Position numbers and translations under genes: made by a program. The notes beneath the pieces were generated by a model that was not told the DNA's origin, made no database searches, and was given only the letters and a program-made list of their open reading frames with translations. A DNA stretch of 64,000 nucleotides from a virus. This document shows positions 40,150 to 50,475 of this stretch, in pieces; the first letter of the stretch is position 1; every line of letters starts with the position of its first letter. The stretch lies in IMG/VR virus record IMGVR_UViG_3300045125_000058, positions 1-64,000 of that record; one strand, written 5' to 3'.

Positions 40150-40177
40150 TTGACACCACACCTAGTGGTGCTATACT
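40150..40177 (+). promoter_or_regulatory. Early promoter for the polymerase/UvsX cluster
   Basis: TTGACA, 16 nt, TATACT: the closest match to consensus in the window. ATG at 40185 is 7 nt after the -10 box, so near-leaderless. Confidence 0.8.
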
Positions 40178-40184
40178 AATGCAT

Positions 40185-40509
40185 ATGACAAGAGACGAAT
40201 TATTCAAATTACACGAAGAAATTTGCACCAGTGCCAAAGAATTAATGAAGAAAAAGAATGCAGATTATGCCTGCAGCACTGATCCCTTCATGAATTTTAG
40301 GCGAGCCTGAATTTTTGGGTTTCAGCACTGCTGAAATGGGAGTTTTGATCCGAATGACGGATAAGATGTCCCGAATTTCCACATTCTTGAACCGTGGTCA
40401 ACTTTCATTGGAAAACGAGAGTGTTTATGACGCAATTGTTGACATGATTAACTATAGTGTCATACTTGCTGGACTGCTCAAGGATAGGGAAACAAACAAA
40501 CCACAATGA
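40185..40509 (+). CDS. DUF1599-family protein
   Basis: About 108 residues, one indel near 40300. MTRDELFKLHEEICTSAKEL, MKKKNADYACSTDPFMNF, then MTDKMSRISTFLNRG and ENESVYDAIVDMINYSVILA: the helical, acidic pattern of DUF1599, which phages often carry with nucleotide-metabolism or DNA-modification genes. An NTP-pyrophosphohydrolase-like role (MazG-like fold) is suggested by the E/D spacing but not shown. Stop overlaps the polymerase ATG. Confidence 0.75.
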
Positions 40510-43017
40510 AGTTTTATACTGCCTGCGCTATCAAGGGAAACAAGATTCTTGTAAGGGGATATAAGGACGGAGTTCGGTTTACCGACTCCGTTTCCTTTAA
40601 ACCATCGCTATTTATTAGATCCGATAAGGAAACCAAAGTACAAGACTCTTAATGGAATTGGTGTCAAAAGAATGTTCTTTGACACCCTCTATGACTGCAG
40701 GGAGTTCCTGAAACAATACGAGGATCTGAATGATTCGCCAATTTATGGAAACACTGATTTCGTCACTCAATATCTCTTGGAGACTTATGAGAGTGAGATA
40801 CTATACGATCTTTCCCAAATCAAGATAGCATACTTTGACTTGGAATGTGAAACTGAAGGTGGATTCCCGGATCTTCGCAATCCAAACGAGAAGATCAACA
40901 TCATCGGTGTTCGCATCTGCTGGTATCAATTATGCCATCACAGAGAAGCAAATATCCATTCCAAACTGCAAACTTATTCTTGTTTCGTCCGAGAAAGAAC
41001 TTATTCAAAAGTTTTTTGAGTTGCTTGCGCAAGGAAGACATTGATGTAATTACCGGGTGGAACGTCAAACTGTTCGATATTCCCTACATCATTGGCAGAG
41101 CCTAGATTGTTCTTTGATGACAAGGAGATTCAATCGTGGCTTCCTTTCAACTTGATGAAGGAGCGAGAGACAAACATTGGTGGCACAGACTATAGATTGT
41201 TTGAGTTTCCCGGATACACGATCCTTGATTACATGGATCTGTATAAGAAGTTCTCAGGTACAAGCCAAGAGAGTTATGCGCTAAACTTCATCGCCAAGGC
41301 AGAGTTGGATGAACAAAAACTAGACTATGCGGAATATGGTTCTTTGCGTGAGTTCTATACAAAGGACTTCCAGCGATTTGCGGAGTATAACATTCAGGAT
41401 GTTGAACTGGTTGAGAAACTAGACAATAAACTTCGTCTGATTGACTTGGCAGTCTCTATTGCGTATGAAGCCAAGATTCCCTTTGATGTCGTGTTCTTTG
41501 CAACAAGAATCTGGGGAACCATCTGCTGTGATTACCTTCTTCGCAAAGACATCATTCCACCCATTCAAACTTCGTATGCAAAGGATGACCAATTTGTGGG
41601 TGCATATGTAAAGGATGTTACTCCAGGTTTGTACAAGAATGTTGTTAGTTTTGACGCTACAAGTCTGTATCCAAGCATCATAATGGGATGGAATATTTCT
41701 CCAGAGACATGCATCAAGAAAGATGCCTCTTTGAGTGCAGATGATTTCTTGAGAAGCAAAAGAAAAGATATTCCAGATTTGGTCAATGAAGCATCTGATC
41801 ATAATGCTTGTTTGGCCTGCAATGGATCTATGTTTACAAATGACATTCGTGGATTCATTCCTATTCTCATTGAGCGGACATTCAATCAAAGAAAGGAAGC
41901 CAAGAATAAGATGTTGGAATTGGAGAAGGAATATGAACATTCCAAAGATTCCAATCTTCTTCCAAGAATTGCTGCATTGAAGATTCGTCAGTCAGTCAAG
42001 AAGATTTTGGCAAACAGTCTTTATGGTTGCTTGGGCAATCCAGCATTCATCTATTCGTCTCCTGAGTTGGCAACAGCCGTCACAGTCACAGGTCAAGTTA
42101 TCATTCGTACTGCAGAAAACTGCATGAATGGTTATATTCGTCATCTCACAAAGGATAATGACAAAGATTATGTTCTTGCTGTCGATACAGATTCAGTATA
42201 TCTGAATCTTGATGACATCATTACACAGATTCGGCAAAAGACAAAGATTACTGATATTACTGAGTTTGTTGACAAGATCTGTGAACAAAAGATTCAACCT
42301 GAACTGAAGAAAGAAATGGATCTTCTGACCAAGTCGTTGAACTGCATGGAAAACAAGATCTTCTTCAAGCGTGAAGCAATTGCATCAGCAGGAATGTTCA
42401 TTGCCAAGAAGCGATATGCTTTGCTTGTTCAAGATCTTGAAGGTAGTTCGATTTGAGGAGCCTAAACTCAAGATCATGGGTCTTGGAGACTGCACGAAGC
42501 AGCACACCAGCAATTGTTCAGAAAGAAGTTGAAAGACTGCATTAAGATTATCTTGACCAAAACTCCAGAGGAGCTGCGACAATATGTGAATGAATTCTAT
42601 GATGAATTTATGGTGCTTCCTATATCTGATGTCGCAGCTCCTCGGGGAGTCAAGGGAATAAACAAGTATTCTGACAATACAAAGATATACCAAACTGGAA
42701 CTCCTATTGCAACCAAGGCAGCATTGCTTTACAATAGTTACAGCAAGAAGATTGGGATTGACAAGCAGTATGCAGCAATCAAGGAAAACGACAAGATGAA
42801 GTTTGTGTTTGTCAAGATTCCAAATCCTTACGGTATGGCTGGCAAGGATGCTGTCATGGGATTCATCAATAGTCCACCCAAGGAATTGGATCTTGAGAAG
42901 TACATTGATCGTAAGAAGCAGTTTGACAAAACTTTTGGTGAACCTTTGGACAATATTCTTCAAGCAATAAACTGGAAACTAAATGCACAAGTATCACTTG
43001 AATCCTTCTTCGTATGA
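40506..43017 (+). CDS. gp43: DNA polymerase gp43 (family B)
   Basis: About 837 residues. 3'-5' exonuclease motif Exo I IAYFDLECETEG, Exo II region VITGWNVKLFDIPYI, Exo III YNIQDVELVEKL. Polymerase motif A SFDATSLYPSIIMGWN, motif B VKKILANSLYGCLGNP, motif C VLAVDTDSVYL. C-terminus ends LNAQVSLESFFV, a clamp-binding peptide type. Indels near 40640, 40920, 41030, 41100, 42445 and 42480-42540. It is shorter than T4 gp43 (about 898), as in marine relatives. I read it as one polypeptide, not as a naturally split polymerase. Confidence 0.95.
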
Positions 43018-43267
43018 TGTAAAATATAAAACAGATATGACAAATATTTACAAAAAATATCAAGTACCAAAGATGAACAAATTAAAAACCAAAGAGGATT
43101 TCTATAATAATCCTTTTCATGTTCCTGCACGACCAACTTCTGTAATTCCTCAAGAGATCAAGGATTCTTTAAAGCAGAAAGATGAAAAGATTGCTGAGTT
43201 GACTGAGGAGATGGAAGAACTCAAAAAAGAACTGGAAACTATGCGTGCCATGATGGAGGAATGTTAA
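42983..43267 (+). CDS. Unrecognised coiled-coil protein
   Basis: 94 residues starting inside the gp43 end: MHKYHLNPSSYDVKYKTDMT, then a C-terminal coiled coil (KQKDEKIAELTEEMEELKKE, LETMRAMMEE). The ATG overlaps gp43 by 35 nt. Conserved position between polymerase and uvsX suggests an early accessory factor; I see no domain. Confidence 0.6.
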   Translation: MHKYHLNPSSYDVKYKTDMTNIYKKYQVPKMNKLKTKEDFYNNPFHVPARPTSVIPQEIKDSLKQKDEKIAELTEEMEELKKELETMRAMMEEC

Positions 43268-43270
43268 GAT

Positions 43271-43567
43271 ATGGTAAAGAAAATCAAATCTAGATATGGT
43301 GATGAAAGAATTATCACACTTCTTGAAGACGGATCTTACAAAGTCGAAGGCAGGTCAATGTATTCTCGCTTTGGCGATGGCTTATTCGATTTTGAGGGTG
43401 GGCCATGCTTTATCGTTGGTGACCGACTACTTGATGTTAAAGATGATGTAATAATCAAAGACATCAAGATTATTCATGACACTCCGGAAGGTGTCGCTGG
43501 TTGTATTTTGTATGTAAAGGAAAACAATGTCAAAGTATCTAAAAAGTCTAATCGGAAAAATAAATAA
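43271..43567 (+). CDS. Small unrecognised early protein
   Basis: 98 residues: MVKKIKSRYGDERIITLLED, GSYKVEGRSMYSRFGDGLFD, FEGGPCFIVGDRLLDVKDDV, then a Lys-rich tail. Beta-rich, no known motif. It overlaps the uvsX start by 41 nt, suggesting coupled translation. Confidence 0.65.
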   Translation: MVKKIKSRYGDERIITLLEDGSYKVEGRSMYSRFGDGLFDFEGGPCFIVGDRLLDVKDDVIIKDIKIIHDTPEGVAGCILYVKENNVKVSKKSNRKNK

Positions 43568-44550
43568 CCCGGACGCAAAGATTGTTGAAGAAGGACTGGA
43601 GGGATCTGATGTCACTGGCTTCATTGACACCGGATCTTATGTGCTTAATGCACTCCTTTCAGGCAGCATCTATGGTGGTCTTCCAAACAATAAGATCTCT
43701 TGCTTGGCGGGTGATCCAGCAACCGGAAAGACATTTTATGCGATTGGAATTGCTTCTCAGTTTCTAAAAGACAACAAGGATGGTGTAGTTGTCTACTTCG
43801 ACACGGAACAAGCTATTACTAGTGATATGTTCAAGCAACGTGGTATTGATACTGGAAAGAGTTGCAGTAGTTCCCGTTGCTACCATTGAAGAATTCAAAA
43901 CACAATCTTTAAAAATTGTCAATGATATAATTGAACAACCTGAACAAGATAGAAAGCCTGTTTTGTTTATTCTTGATTCTTTGGGTATGTTGTCAACAGA
44001 AAAGGAAATGAACGATTCTGCTGAAGGCAAAAATGTTCGGGATATGACAAAGGCGCAGCAGACCAAAGCAACATTTCGTGTGTTGACTCTGAAACTTGGT
44101 AAAGCAAAGATTCCCATGCTCATGACCAACCACACATATCAAGTAATCGGTTCATATGTTCCAACTAAGGAACTAGGTGGTGGTGTTGGATTAAAATATG
44201 CAGCAAGCAATATTTTGACGTTATCCAAGAGCAAAGATAAGACTGATGAAGGTGTAGTTGGAATTTTTATCAAGTGCACAAATTACAAAAACAGATTTGT
44301 CAAAGAGAACATGAATGTTGAAACTCGCCTTAACTACACTTCAGGACTTAGCCGTTACTATGGTCTTACAGAACTTGCCATAAAGTACGGAATTTTCAAG
44401 AAGGTTTCCACAAGAATTGAACTACCTGATGGAACCAAGGTATTTGAAAAAAACATTGATGACGAGCCTGAGAAGTACTACACCAAAGATATCCTAGATA
44501 AGTTGGACGTAGAGATTCAAAAGGATTTCAAGTATGGACAAAGCACCTAA
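43527..44550 (+). CDS. uvsX: UvsX recombinase (RecA-like)
   Basis: About 342 residues. Walker [11 protein letters not shown] (about residues 60-69), [10 protein letters not shown], Walker [12 protein letters not shown], then an L2-like loop region and [20 protein letters not shown]. One indel near 43855. It forms presynaptic filaments for strand invasion in recombination-dependent replication with UvsW, gp46/47 and gp41. T4 UvsX is 391 residues; this is shorter. Confidence 0.93.
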
Positions 44551-44843
44551 GTTCAAGTATGTCCCAGAAGCATCATCTGATGTTGGAGCAAATTGTCCCA
44601 TTCAGATAATGGAAGGACAATACAAAAATATTATCTATCGGTATGGAAAAAATTTCATTAAAAGAAACAGAAAACGAAGAGATCAGTGTCACCATGGAAA
44701 TTGATGTATTAAAAGCACCGGATGATTTTAATCAACAGCAAGAAAAATTTACAAAAGCAGTTGGACAAATATTTACACAGATTGTCGAAGAAGGAATTGA
44801 ACAAGAACCCGTGGATCTTGAGGATGATGTCCATCAAGATTAA
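44534..44843 (+). CDS. Small acidic protein between uvsX and gp41
   Basis: About 103 residues: [38 protein letters not shown], then (extra A near 44650) [20 protein letters not shown] and an acidic tail [13 protein letters not shown]. Beta-rich N-terminal half followed by a helix. It occupies the place of small conserved genes beside uvsX in T4-like marine phages; no function can be given. Confidence 0.62.
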
Positions 44844-44846
44844 TGG

Positions 44847-44875
44847 TGGACTTTCACTTATCCAAAGAGTATAAT
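44847..44875 (+). promoter_or_regulatory. Early promoter for gp41
   Basis: TGGACT, 17 nt, TATAAT; the ATG at 44882 is 6 nt past the -10 box, again predicting no leader. The -35 box is weaker than in the others. Confidence 0.55.
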
Positions 44876-44881
44876 TAAAAC

Positions 44882-46295
44882 ATGGAATCAGTAATTCTAA
44901 AGAACTTGGTCCTCAATGAGGACTACGCTCATAAAGTTGTTCCGTTCCTTCAAGAGGAATACTTTCACGACAAGTCAGAGAAGATAATCTTTGGTATTGT
45001 CGGAAAGTTTATTTTAAAGTACAATAACATTCCAACAAAGGATGCTATTTTAATCTCACTTGGAGATGAAAAGACTCTCAGTGAAGTTGAGTTCAAAAAG
45101 TGTACATCGATAACAGATGAGATGTACAAAGAGGGAGAGAAGTCTGATACTGTTTGGCTAGTTGAACAGACAGAAAAGTTTTGCAAGGAAAAGGCAATCT
45201 ACAATGGTATCATGGCATCCATCGGCATTATTGAAGGAAAAGACAAGGAAAAACTCAAAATGCTTATTCCTGATATCATGTCAAAAGCTCTTTCTGTTTC
45301 TTTTGATACTAGAGTTGGCCATGACTTTTTGGAAGATGTTGACGAGCGATATGAATATTATCACAGAATAGAAGAGAAGGTTCCCTTTGACCTTGAGATG
45401 TTCAACAAGATTACACGGGGTGGAACCAGAAGAAGACTCTGAATGTAGTAATGGCTGCATCCGGTGTTGGTAAGAGTGCATTCCTATGCCATCATGCAGC
45501 AGCATGTTTGTCTCAAAATCTTAATGTTCTCTACATCACTTTGGAGATGGCAGAAGAAGAGATTGCAAAGCGCATTGATGCAAATCTTTTGGATAGTGAC
45601 ATGCATATTCTTGAGCAGATGCCATTGGCTCAGTACGAATCAAAGGTTGAGAATCTAAAGAAGACATGCAAGGGAAAACTCATTATCAAGGAGTATCCCA
45701 CCGCTGCTGCAAATGTCACCCACTTCCGTAATCTTCTTGAAGAACTTAAGATCAAGAAGAAGTTTACACCGATGTAATTTTTGTTGACTATTTGAATATC
45801 TGCTCATGTGCCAGGTTCAAACTTGGAAATGGTATGAACAGTTATACATATGTCAAAGGTATTGCAGAAGAACTTCGTGGTATGGCAAAGCAATTCAACA
45901 TTCCTCTTTGGACTGCAACACAGGTTAATCGTGAAGGTGCCAAGAGCAGCGACATGGAGATGACAGACACATCCGAGAGTTTCGGTCTTCCACAGACTGC
46001 GGATTTCTTCTTTGCCTTGATTGAGAACGAGGAACTTGCAGAAGCAGGTCAACTCATGGTGAAGCAATTGAAGAATCGTGGAAACGATACTACCAAGAAC
46101 AGAAAGTTCTTGGTGGGTGTAAACAAGTCCAAAATGAAATTCTATGATGTGGACAATGCAAATTCAAATTTGGTGAATTCCAATCAGACTGAAGAAGAGG
46201 GTTTTGGATCAGGTTCAGACGGCCAAGGTTTTAATCCAAAATTTGGAAAGAAGCGCAACAAGGCAATCAACTGGACTTTTGAAGAAGCCAAATGA
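44882..46295 (+). CDS. gp41: Replicative DNA helicase gp41 (DnaB-like)
   Basis: About 470 residues. N-terminal DnaB-like collar domain, then Walker A MAASGVGKSAFL, LYITLEMAEEEIAKR, and Walker B VIFVDYLNI; MAKQFNIPLWTATQVNRE and FFALIENEEL complete the RecA-fold core. Acidic/Gly-rich linker and basic C-terminus. Indels near 45435 and 45770. It unwinds the fork 5'-3' with the gp61 primase, whose gene follows with ATGA overlap. Confidence 0.94.
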
Positions 46296-47280
46296 CACTA
46301 TATATTGATAAGAAGTTTGTCAATCTGGTATCAGGTTCACTTGAAAAGTTCAAGTGGAAGAAAGATACACTAGCCACATGCAGGTGTTTCAAGTGTGGCG
46401 ACTCACAGAAGAATAAGTCCAAGACAAGGGGATACTTCTTTGAGCACAAAGGCCATTATGTTTACAAATGCCACAATTGCGGTTTTTCTTGCAATGTATA
46501 TTCTGTACTTGAAAATAATCAGCCCAACGCTCGCAAAAGAATATGCATTTGAAAAATTTAAAGACTCGCATCCGAGAGAAACTGAACCGAAACAGGAAGT
46601 TGCCCGCCAACCAGGTGTTTACTGATCTCGGAACAAGGCTTGACCTACTCAATGCTGACCACAAGGCGATAAAATATGTTAAGTCCCGTGAAATCCCCAA
46701 GGAAAAGTATTGCAACTTTTATTATTGCACTGACTTTGCAAAAGTCATGCGATCCTTTGACCGCGACGGAACCAAGGAAGATAGACTCATCATACCATTC
46801 TATAATGACCTTGGGGAGCTTATCGGAGTTCAAGGCCGCTCTCTTGACCCAACTGGCCAAGCGATTCGTTATATCACTCTGAAACGTGAAGGCGAAGAAC
46901 GCCTGTGGTACAACCTAGATAAGATAGAGCCACGGGATACTGTATATGTAACTGAAGGTCCCATCGACTCCATGTTTATTCCAAACGGAGTCGCAATGCA
47001 GGGTGCTGGTTGGTTGGCGGAAATGCCTGATAAACTGAAGAAGTCAAAGGTAGTGTTTATCTTTGATAATGAACCAAGAAATTTTGAAATAGTTGCTTTG
47101 ATAGGAAAGTACGTAGAGGCTGGACGAAATGTAGTAATCTGGCCAGAAGAAATAGATAAAAAAGATGTCAATGACATGGTATTGGCTTATGGCGTAAACA
47201 CGACCATGAAACTGATAATCAACAATGTCTATTCTGGACTTGTCGCAAAAATGAAGTATACTTATTGGAAGAAGGTTTAA
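46292..47280 (+). CDS. gp61: DNA primase gp61
   Basis: About 329 residues. N-terminal zinc-binding domain CRCFKCGDSQ...YKCHNCGFSCN (two CxxC pairs, residues about 32-63), then Toprim-type core with DRLIIPFYNDLGELIGVQGR, VYVTEGPIDSMFI and VVFIFDNEPRN. Indels near 46530 and 46620. It makes RNA primers on the lagging strand in complex with gp41. Confidence 0.92.
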
Positions 47281-47520
47281 ATGAAAGACGATAACGACGA
47301 AATGACAGAGGAAGAAATTCTCAAGGCTAGCGAAGCATATCTCATGTTTGTACAGAGATTTGGAGAATATGTTAAGGAAATGAATCCTGAACTTTGGTCA
47401 AAGGCGCGAGAATATGCCGCAGACTTTACCAAGATTCCCGGTGTTAGCGTTGAACTTGTAGATAATGATGAGGATGAGAATGACACAGACAACACAAAGC
47501 GTGCGTCCGAGCTGATATAA
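47281..47520 (+). CDS. Small acidic protein between primase and thyX
   Basis: Intact 79 residues, mostly helical and acidic: MKDDNDEMTEEEILKASEAY, LMFVQRFGEYVKEMNPELWS, then a tail rich in Asp/Glu. No motif. As written the stop is TAA (47518-47520); one base change to TGA would create the usual ATGA overlap with thyX. Confidence 0.65.
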   Translation: MKDDNDEMTEEEILKASEAYLMFVQRFGEYVKEMNPELWSKAREYAADFTKIPGVSVELVDNDEDENDTDNTKRASELI

Positions 47521-48206
47521 AGGTTCTTGATTGTGGACATGTTCAGTTGATTGATTGGATGGGTTCAGATCTTAGCATCGTGAACGCAGCAAGAGTCTCC
47601 TTCAACAAGGAAAGTTCTTGGGAATATGCTGACAGCCATGTTCCTTCTCAATCTTTATCTGAGCGAGATGCAAAATTAATTAAGTATCTTGCCAAGCACA
47701 ATCACTTCACTCCATTTTGTCATGCTACAATTTCTATTCGTGTGAAGTGTCCAATATTTGTTCGTGCCCAACTTGGCAAGCATCAGATAGGTCTGACAAT
47801 GAATGAGGTCAGCCGTCGATATGTTACATTTGATCCTGAAGTCTATGTTCCTCTTTGGAGATCTGCTCCAACTGACGGAGCAAAGCAGGGAAGCAGCGGA
47901 AGAATTGAAGATATGGATCTCTGCATTCGCATGAGACAAGAATATGAAGGTGTTGCCAAAGATTGCATCAAACTTTACAACGATCTTCTTGCAGACGGTG
48001 TTGCACCAGAACAAGCCCGTTCCATATTGCCACAAGGCACGTATACGGAATTTGTTTGGACTGGATCGCTATATGCATTTGCTCGTATTTATAATCTAAG
48101 AATTGATGCACATGCACAATGGGAAATTCAAGAATATGCAAAAGCAATTGACAAAATAATTGCTCCACTTTTCCCAGTTTCGTGGCAAACTCTAACAACT
48201 AAATAA
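47517..48206 (+). CDS. thyX: Flavin-dependent thymidylate synthase ThyX
   Basis: About 229 residues. FTPFCHATISIRVKCPIFVR and QLGKHQIGLTMNEVSRRYV correspond to the ThyX signature region, here in the degenerate KHQxGLxxNEVSRRY form rather than RHRx7S; FVWTGSLYAFARIYNLRID and HAQWEIQEYAKAI form the C-terminal FAD/dUMP region. It makes dTMP from dUMP using methylene-tetrahydrofolate and FADH2. The natural start would be the codon at 47517, which reads ATA. Confidence 0.9.
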   Translation: MKVLDCGHVQLIDWMGSDLSIVNAARVSFNKESSWEYADSHVPSQSLSERDAKLIKYLAKHNHFTPFCHATISIRVKCPIFVRAQLGKHQIGLTMNEVSRRYVTFDPEVYVPLWRSAPTDGAKQGSSGRIEDMDLCIRMRQEYEGVAKDCIKLYNDLLADGVAPEQARSILPQGTYTEFVWTGSLYAFARIYNLRIDAHAQWEIQEYAKAIDKIIAPLFPVSWQTLTTK

Positions 48207-48231
48207 AGACACCAATAAAGAAAGGCCAATT

Positions 48232-50120
48232 ATGCCAGAAGTTTTATCACCATTTCAATCGTTTATTTTTATCTCGCGCTACTCACGATGGCTTCCATCA
48301 GAAAATCGTAGAGAAACATGGGATGAATGTGTCGATAGATGGTGGAATTACTTCACTGACAAAGTTCCAGCATTGGCAGAACGACCAGACATCAAAAAGC
48401 AATTTTGAATCTTGAAGTTCTTCCATCCATGCGCAGTCTAATGACTGCTGGACCTGCATTGAATCATGACAATACTTGCTTGTACAATTGCTCGTACTTG
48501 CCTATTGATTCCATTGATTCATTCGCTGAGTTGTTTGTAATTCTCATGAATGGAACTGGTGTTGGCTACAGTGTAGAACGACAGTACACTGATAAACTTC
48601 CTGCTGTCGCAAATAAAATAGAAAAGGATTTTAATGTTATCGTCAAAGTTGAAGACTCTAAAGAAGGTTGGGGAAACGCTCTCAAGGAAGTTCTACGACA
48701 TCTGTATTCGGGTCGTCACGTTAAATGGGATGTTTCCGGGATCCGACCCGCTGGAGCCTAGACTTAAGACTTTTGGGGGTAGGGCTAGTGGGCCTGCTCC
48801 TCTTGATAATCTCTTTAAGTTAATTGTAAAGGTATTCTATGCAGCACAAGGAAGAAGACTTACTGCTTTGGAATGTCACGATATTTGCTGTGCTATTGCT
48901 AATGCTGTTATCGTAGGTGGTGTTCGTCGTTCTGCGATGATTTCACTCAGCGATCTTTCTGATCGTGAAATGGCATTGTGCAAGAGCGGAGCATGGTGGG
49001 AGCAAGCAGGATATCGTTCATACGCAAACAATTCTGCGGTCTATCGTGGTCGTCCACCAATGGGCCAATTCCTTGAGGAATGGACTTCACTATACAACAG
49101 CCATAGCGGTGAGCGTGGTATGATCAATCGTAAGGCTTTGCAAGAGCAAGCAGCCAAATGGGGTCGTGATCTTGATTGTGAGTATGGAACGAATCCATGC
49201 TCAGAGATCATTCTTAAGCCATTTGAGTTTTGCAATCTTTCAACGGTTGTTGTTCGTCCTGATGATACAGCAGCAACACTCAAAAGAAGATTGAAATGGC
49301 TACAATCATTGGTACTGTTCAATCCACCTTCACAAACTTCCCATATCTTCGTCCTGAGTGGAAGAAGAACTGCGAGGATGAAAGACTTCTTGGTGTCAGC
49401 ATGACTGGCATCTATGACAACAAACTCACCAGTGGTCTTGAAGGCAAGCCAAAGTTGATTCGTTTGCTTGAATCTCTAAGAGATCATGCAACTGCCACCA
49501 ATCTTCACTGGGCAGAGAAGTTGGGAATCAATCCAAGCAAGTCGATCACTTGCGTCAAGCCAGAGGGCACAACTTCGTGCTTGGTAGATTCTGCATCTGG
49601 TCTTCATCCAAGATATGCAGATTATTATTATCGTAGAATTCGCATTGACAAGAAGGATCCAATCTACAATCTCATGAAAGACCAAGGTGTTCCTTGTGAG
49701 GATGATGTCATCAATCCAAACAATACTGCAGTCTTCACATTTGCAATGAAGGCTCCCCGTGGAACAATCACCACAGAAGATCTTCGTGCATTGGATCATT
49801 TGGATCTTTGGAAGACATATCAAGAGCACTATTGCCAACACAAGCCTTCTGTGACGGTAAACTATCGTGACAGCGAATTCCTTGAAGTTGGAAATTGGTT
49901 GTGGGAAAATTTTGATGTTGCAACCGGAATTTCATTTCTTCCGGGTGGTGACAATCACACATATGCTCAGGCTCCGTTTGAGCAGATTGATGCGGCAACT
50001 TATGGCGAACATCCAAAGATTAAAGTGAACTTTAAAGAACTTTCAAAGTATGAATCACAGGACAACACAGAGGCAGCAAAGGAATTTGCATGTTCTGCAG
50101 GAGGTTGTCAGATAGTGTAA
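48232..50120 (+). CDS. nrdJ: Class II (adenosylcobalamin) ribonucleotide reductase
   Basis: About 628 residues with indels near 48400, 48745 and 49292. Monomeric RTPR type: CLYNCSYLPIDSIDSFAEL and FVILMNGTGVGYSVE, GWGNALKEVLRHLYSG, RLKTFGGRASGPAPL, the thiyl-radical loop NPCSEIILKPFEFCNLST, then SKSITCVKPEGTTSCLVDSA and GLHPRYADYYYRRIR; the C-terminal ACSAGGCQIV holds the C-x4-C redox pair. It reduces ribonucleotides with host or environmental B12. Most T4-like phages carry class I NrdA/NrdB instead. Confidence 0.92.
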
Positions 50121-50126
50121 CATTGA

Positions 50127-50199
50127 TGGAGTGTAGCACTAACGGAAGTGCAATCCGCTGTTAACGGATCGGTTACAGGTTCGAATCCTGTCACTCCAG
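50127..50199 (+). tRNA. tRNA-Asn (GTT)
   Basis: Complete cloverleaf: acceptor TGGAGTG/CACTCCA, D arm GCAC/GTGC, anticodon stem ATCCG/CGGAT with loop CTGTTAA (anticodon GTT), T arm ACAGG/CCTGT with TTCGAAT. CCA not encoded. Confidence 0.93.
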
Positions 50200-50207
50200 T
50201 TCAAAAT

Positions 50208-50280
50208 GCCACTTTAGGCTCAATGGTAGAGCCTTGCTTTTGTAAAGCAGAGGTTGCGGGTTCGAATCCCACAGGTGGCT
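50208..50280 (+). tRNA. tRNA-Thr (TGT)
   Basis: Acceptor GCCACTT/AGGTGGC, D arm GCTC/GAGC, anticodon stem TTGCT/AGCAG with loop TTTGTAA (anticodon TGT), T loop TTCGAAT; one mismatch in the T stem. Confidence 0.9.
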
Positions 50281-50361
50281 TGAGTATACTCAAGCGGTCA
50301 ACGAGGGCACACTGTAAATGTGCTGGCATTGCCTACGAGGGTTCGAATCTCTCTGCTCGCA
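50280..50361 (+). tRNA. tRNA-Tyr (GTA)
   Basis: Class II tRNA with a long variable arm (TGGCATTGCCTA). Anticodon stem GCACA/TGTGC with loop CTGTAAA (GTA), T arm GAGGG/CTCTC. The 5' acceptor strand TGAGTA pairs with TGCTCG; the outermost base abuts tRNA-Thr and looks damaged or shared. Confidence 0.85.
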
Positions 50362-50368
50362 CTAAATA
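50362..50368 (+). promoter_or_regulatory. CTAAATA motif after tRNA-Tyr
   Basis: Matches the late promoter motif and lies 7 nt before the tRNA-like element, so it could start a late RNA transcript including tmRNA. Confidence 0.35.
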
Positions 50369-50375
50369 ATTGTAT

Positions 50376-50472
50376 GCGTAGTCCAGCAGCGAGATAATCG
50401 TCCGGCTGATAGGATCTTTGATCTAGAACAGAGATCTGATAAGCAATAGAGGTGCAAGTCCTCCACTACGCT
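50376..50472 (+). tRNA. tRNA-like element, identity unresolved
   Basis: 97 nt with a perfect 7-bp acceptor (GCGTAGT/ACTACGC), a D-like arm (CAGC/GCTG) and a T arm (GAGG, loop TGCAAGT, CCTC). The central arm is an 8-bp stem (GATCTTTG/CAGAGATC) with an 8-nt loop ATCTAGAA. If one A is an insertion the loop is ATCTAGA with anticodon CTA, which would read UAG; a damaged class II tRNA (Leu/Ser) or a tRNA-like RNA are alternatives. Confidence 0.55.
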
Positions 50473-50475
50473 TTG

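Noticed and set aside
40506-43017. A naturally split DNA polymerase or an intron/intein in gp43
   Set aside because: The breaks are one-base shifts with no inserted sequence; motifs A, B and C are in one continuous frame.
48199-48205. CTAAATA before nrdJ as a late promoter
   Set aside because: It lies at the thyX end, 26 nt before the nrdJ ATG, and nucleotide metabolism is expected early; probably a chance match.
48232-50120. Intron or intein in nrdJ
   Set aside because: Frames join without extra sequence at each break; only small shifts are seen.
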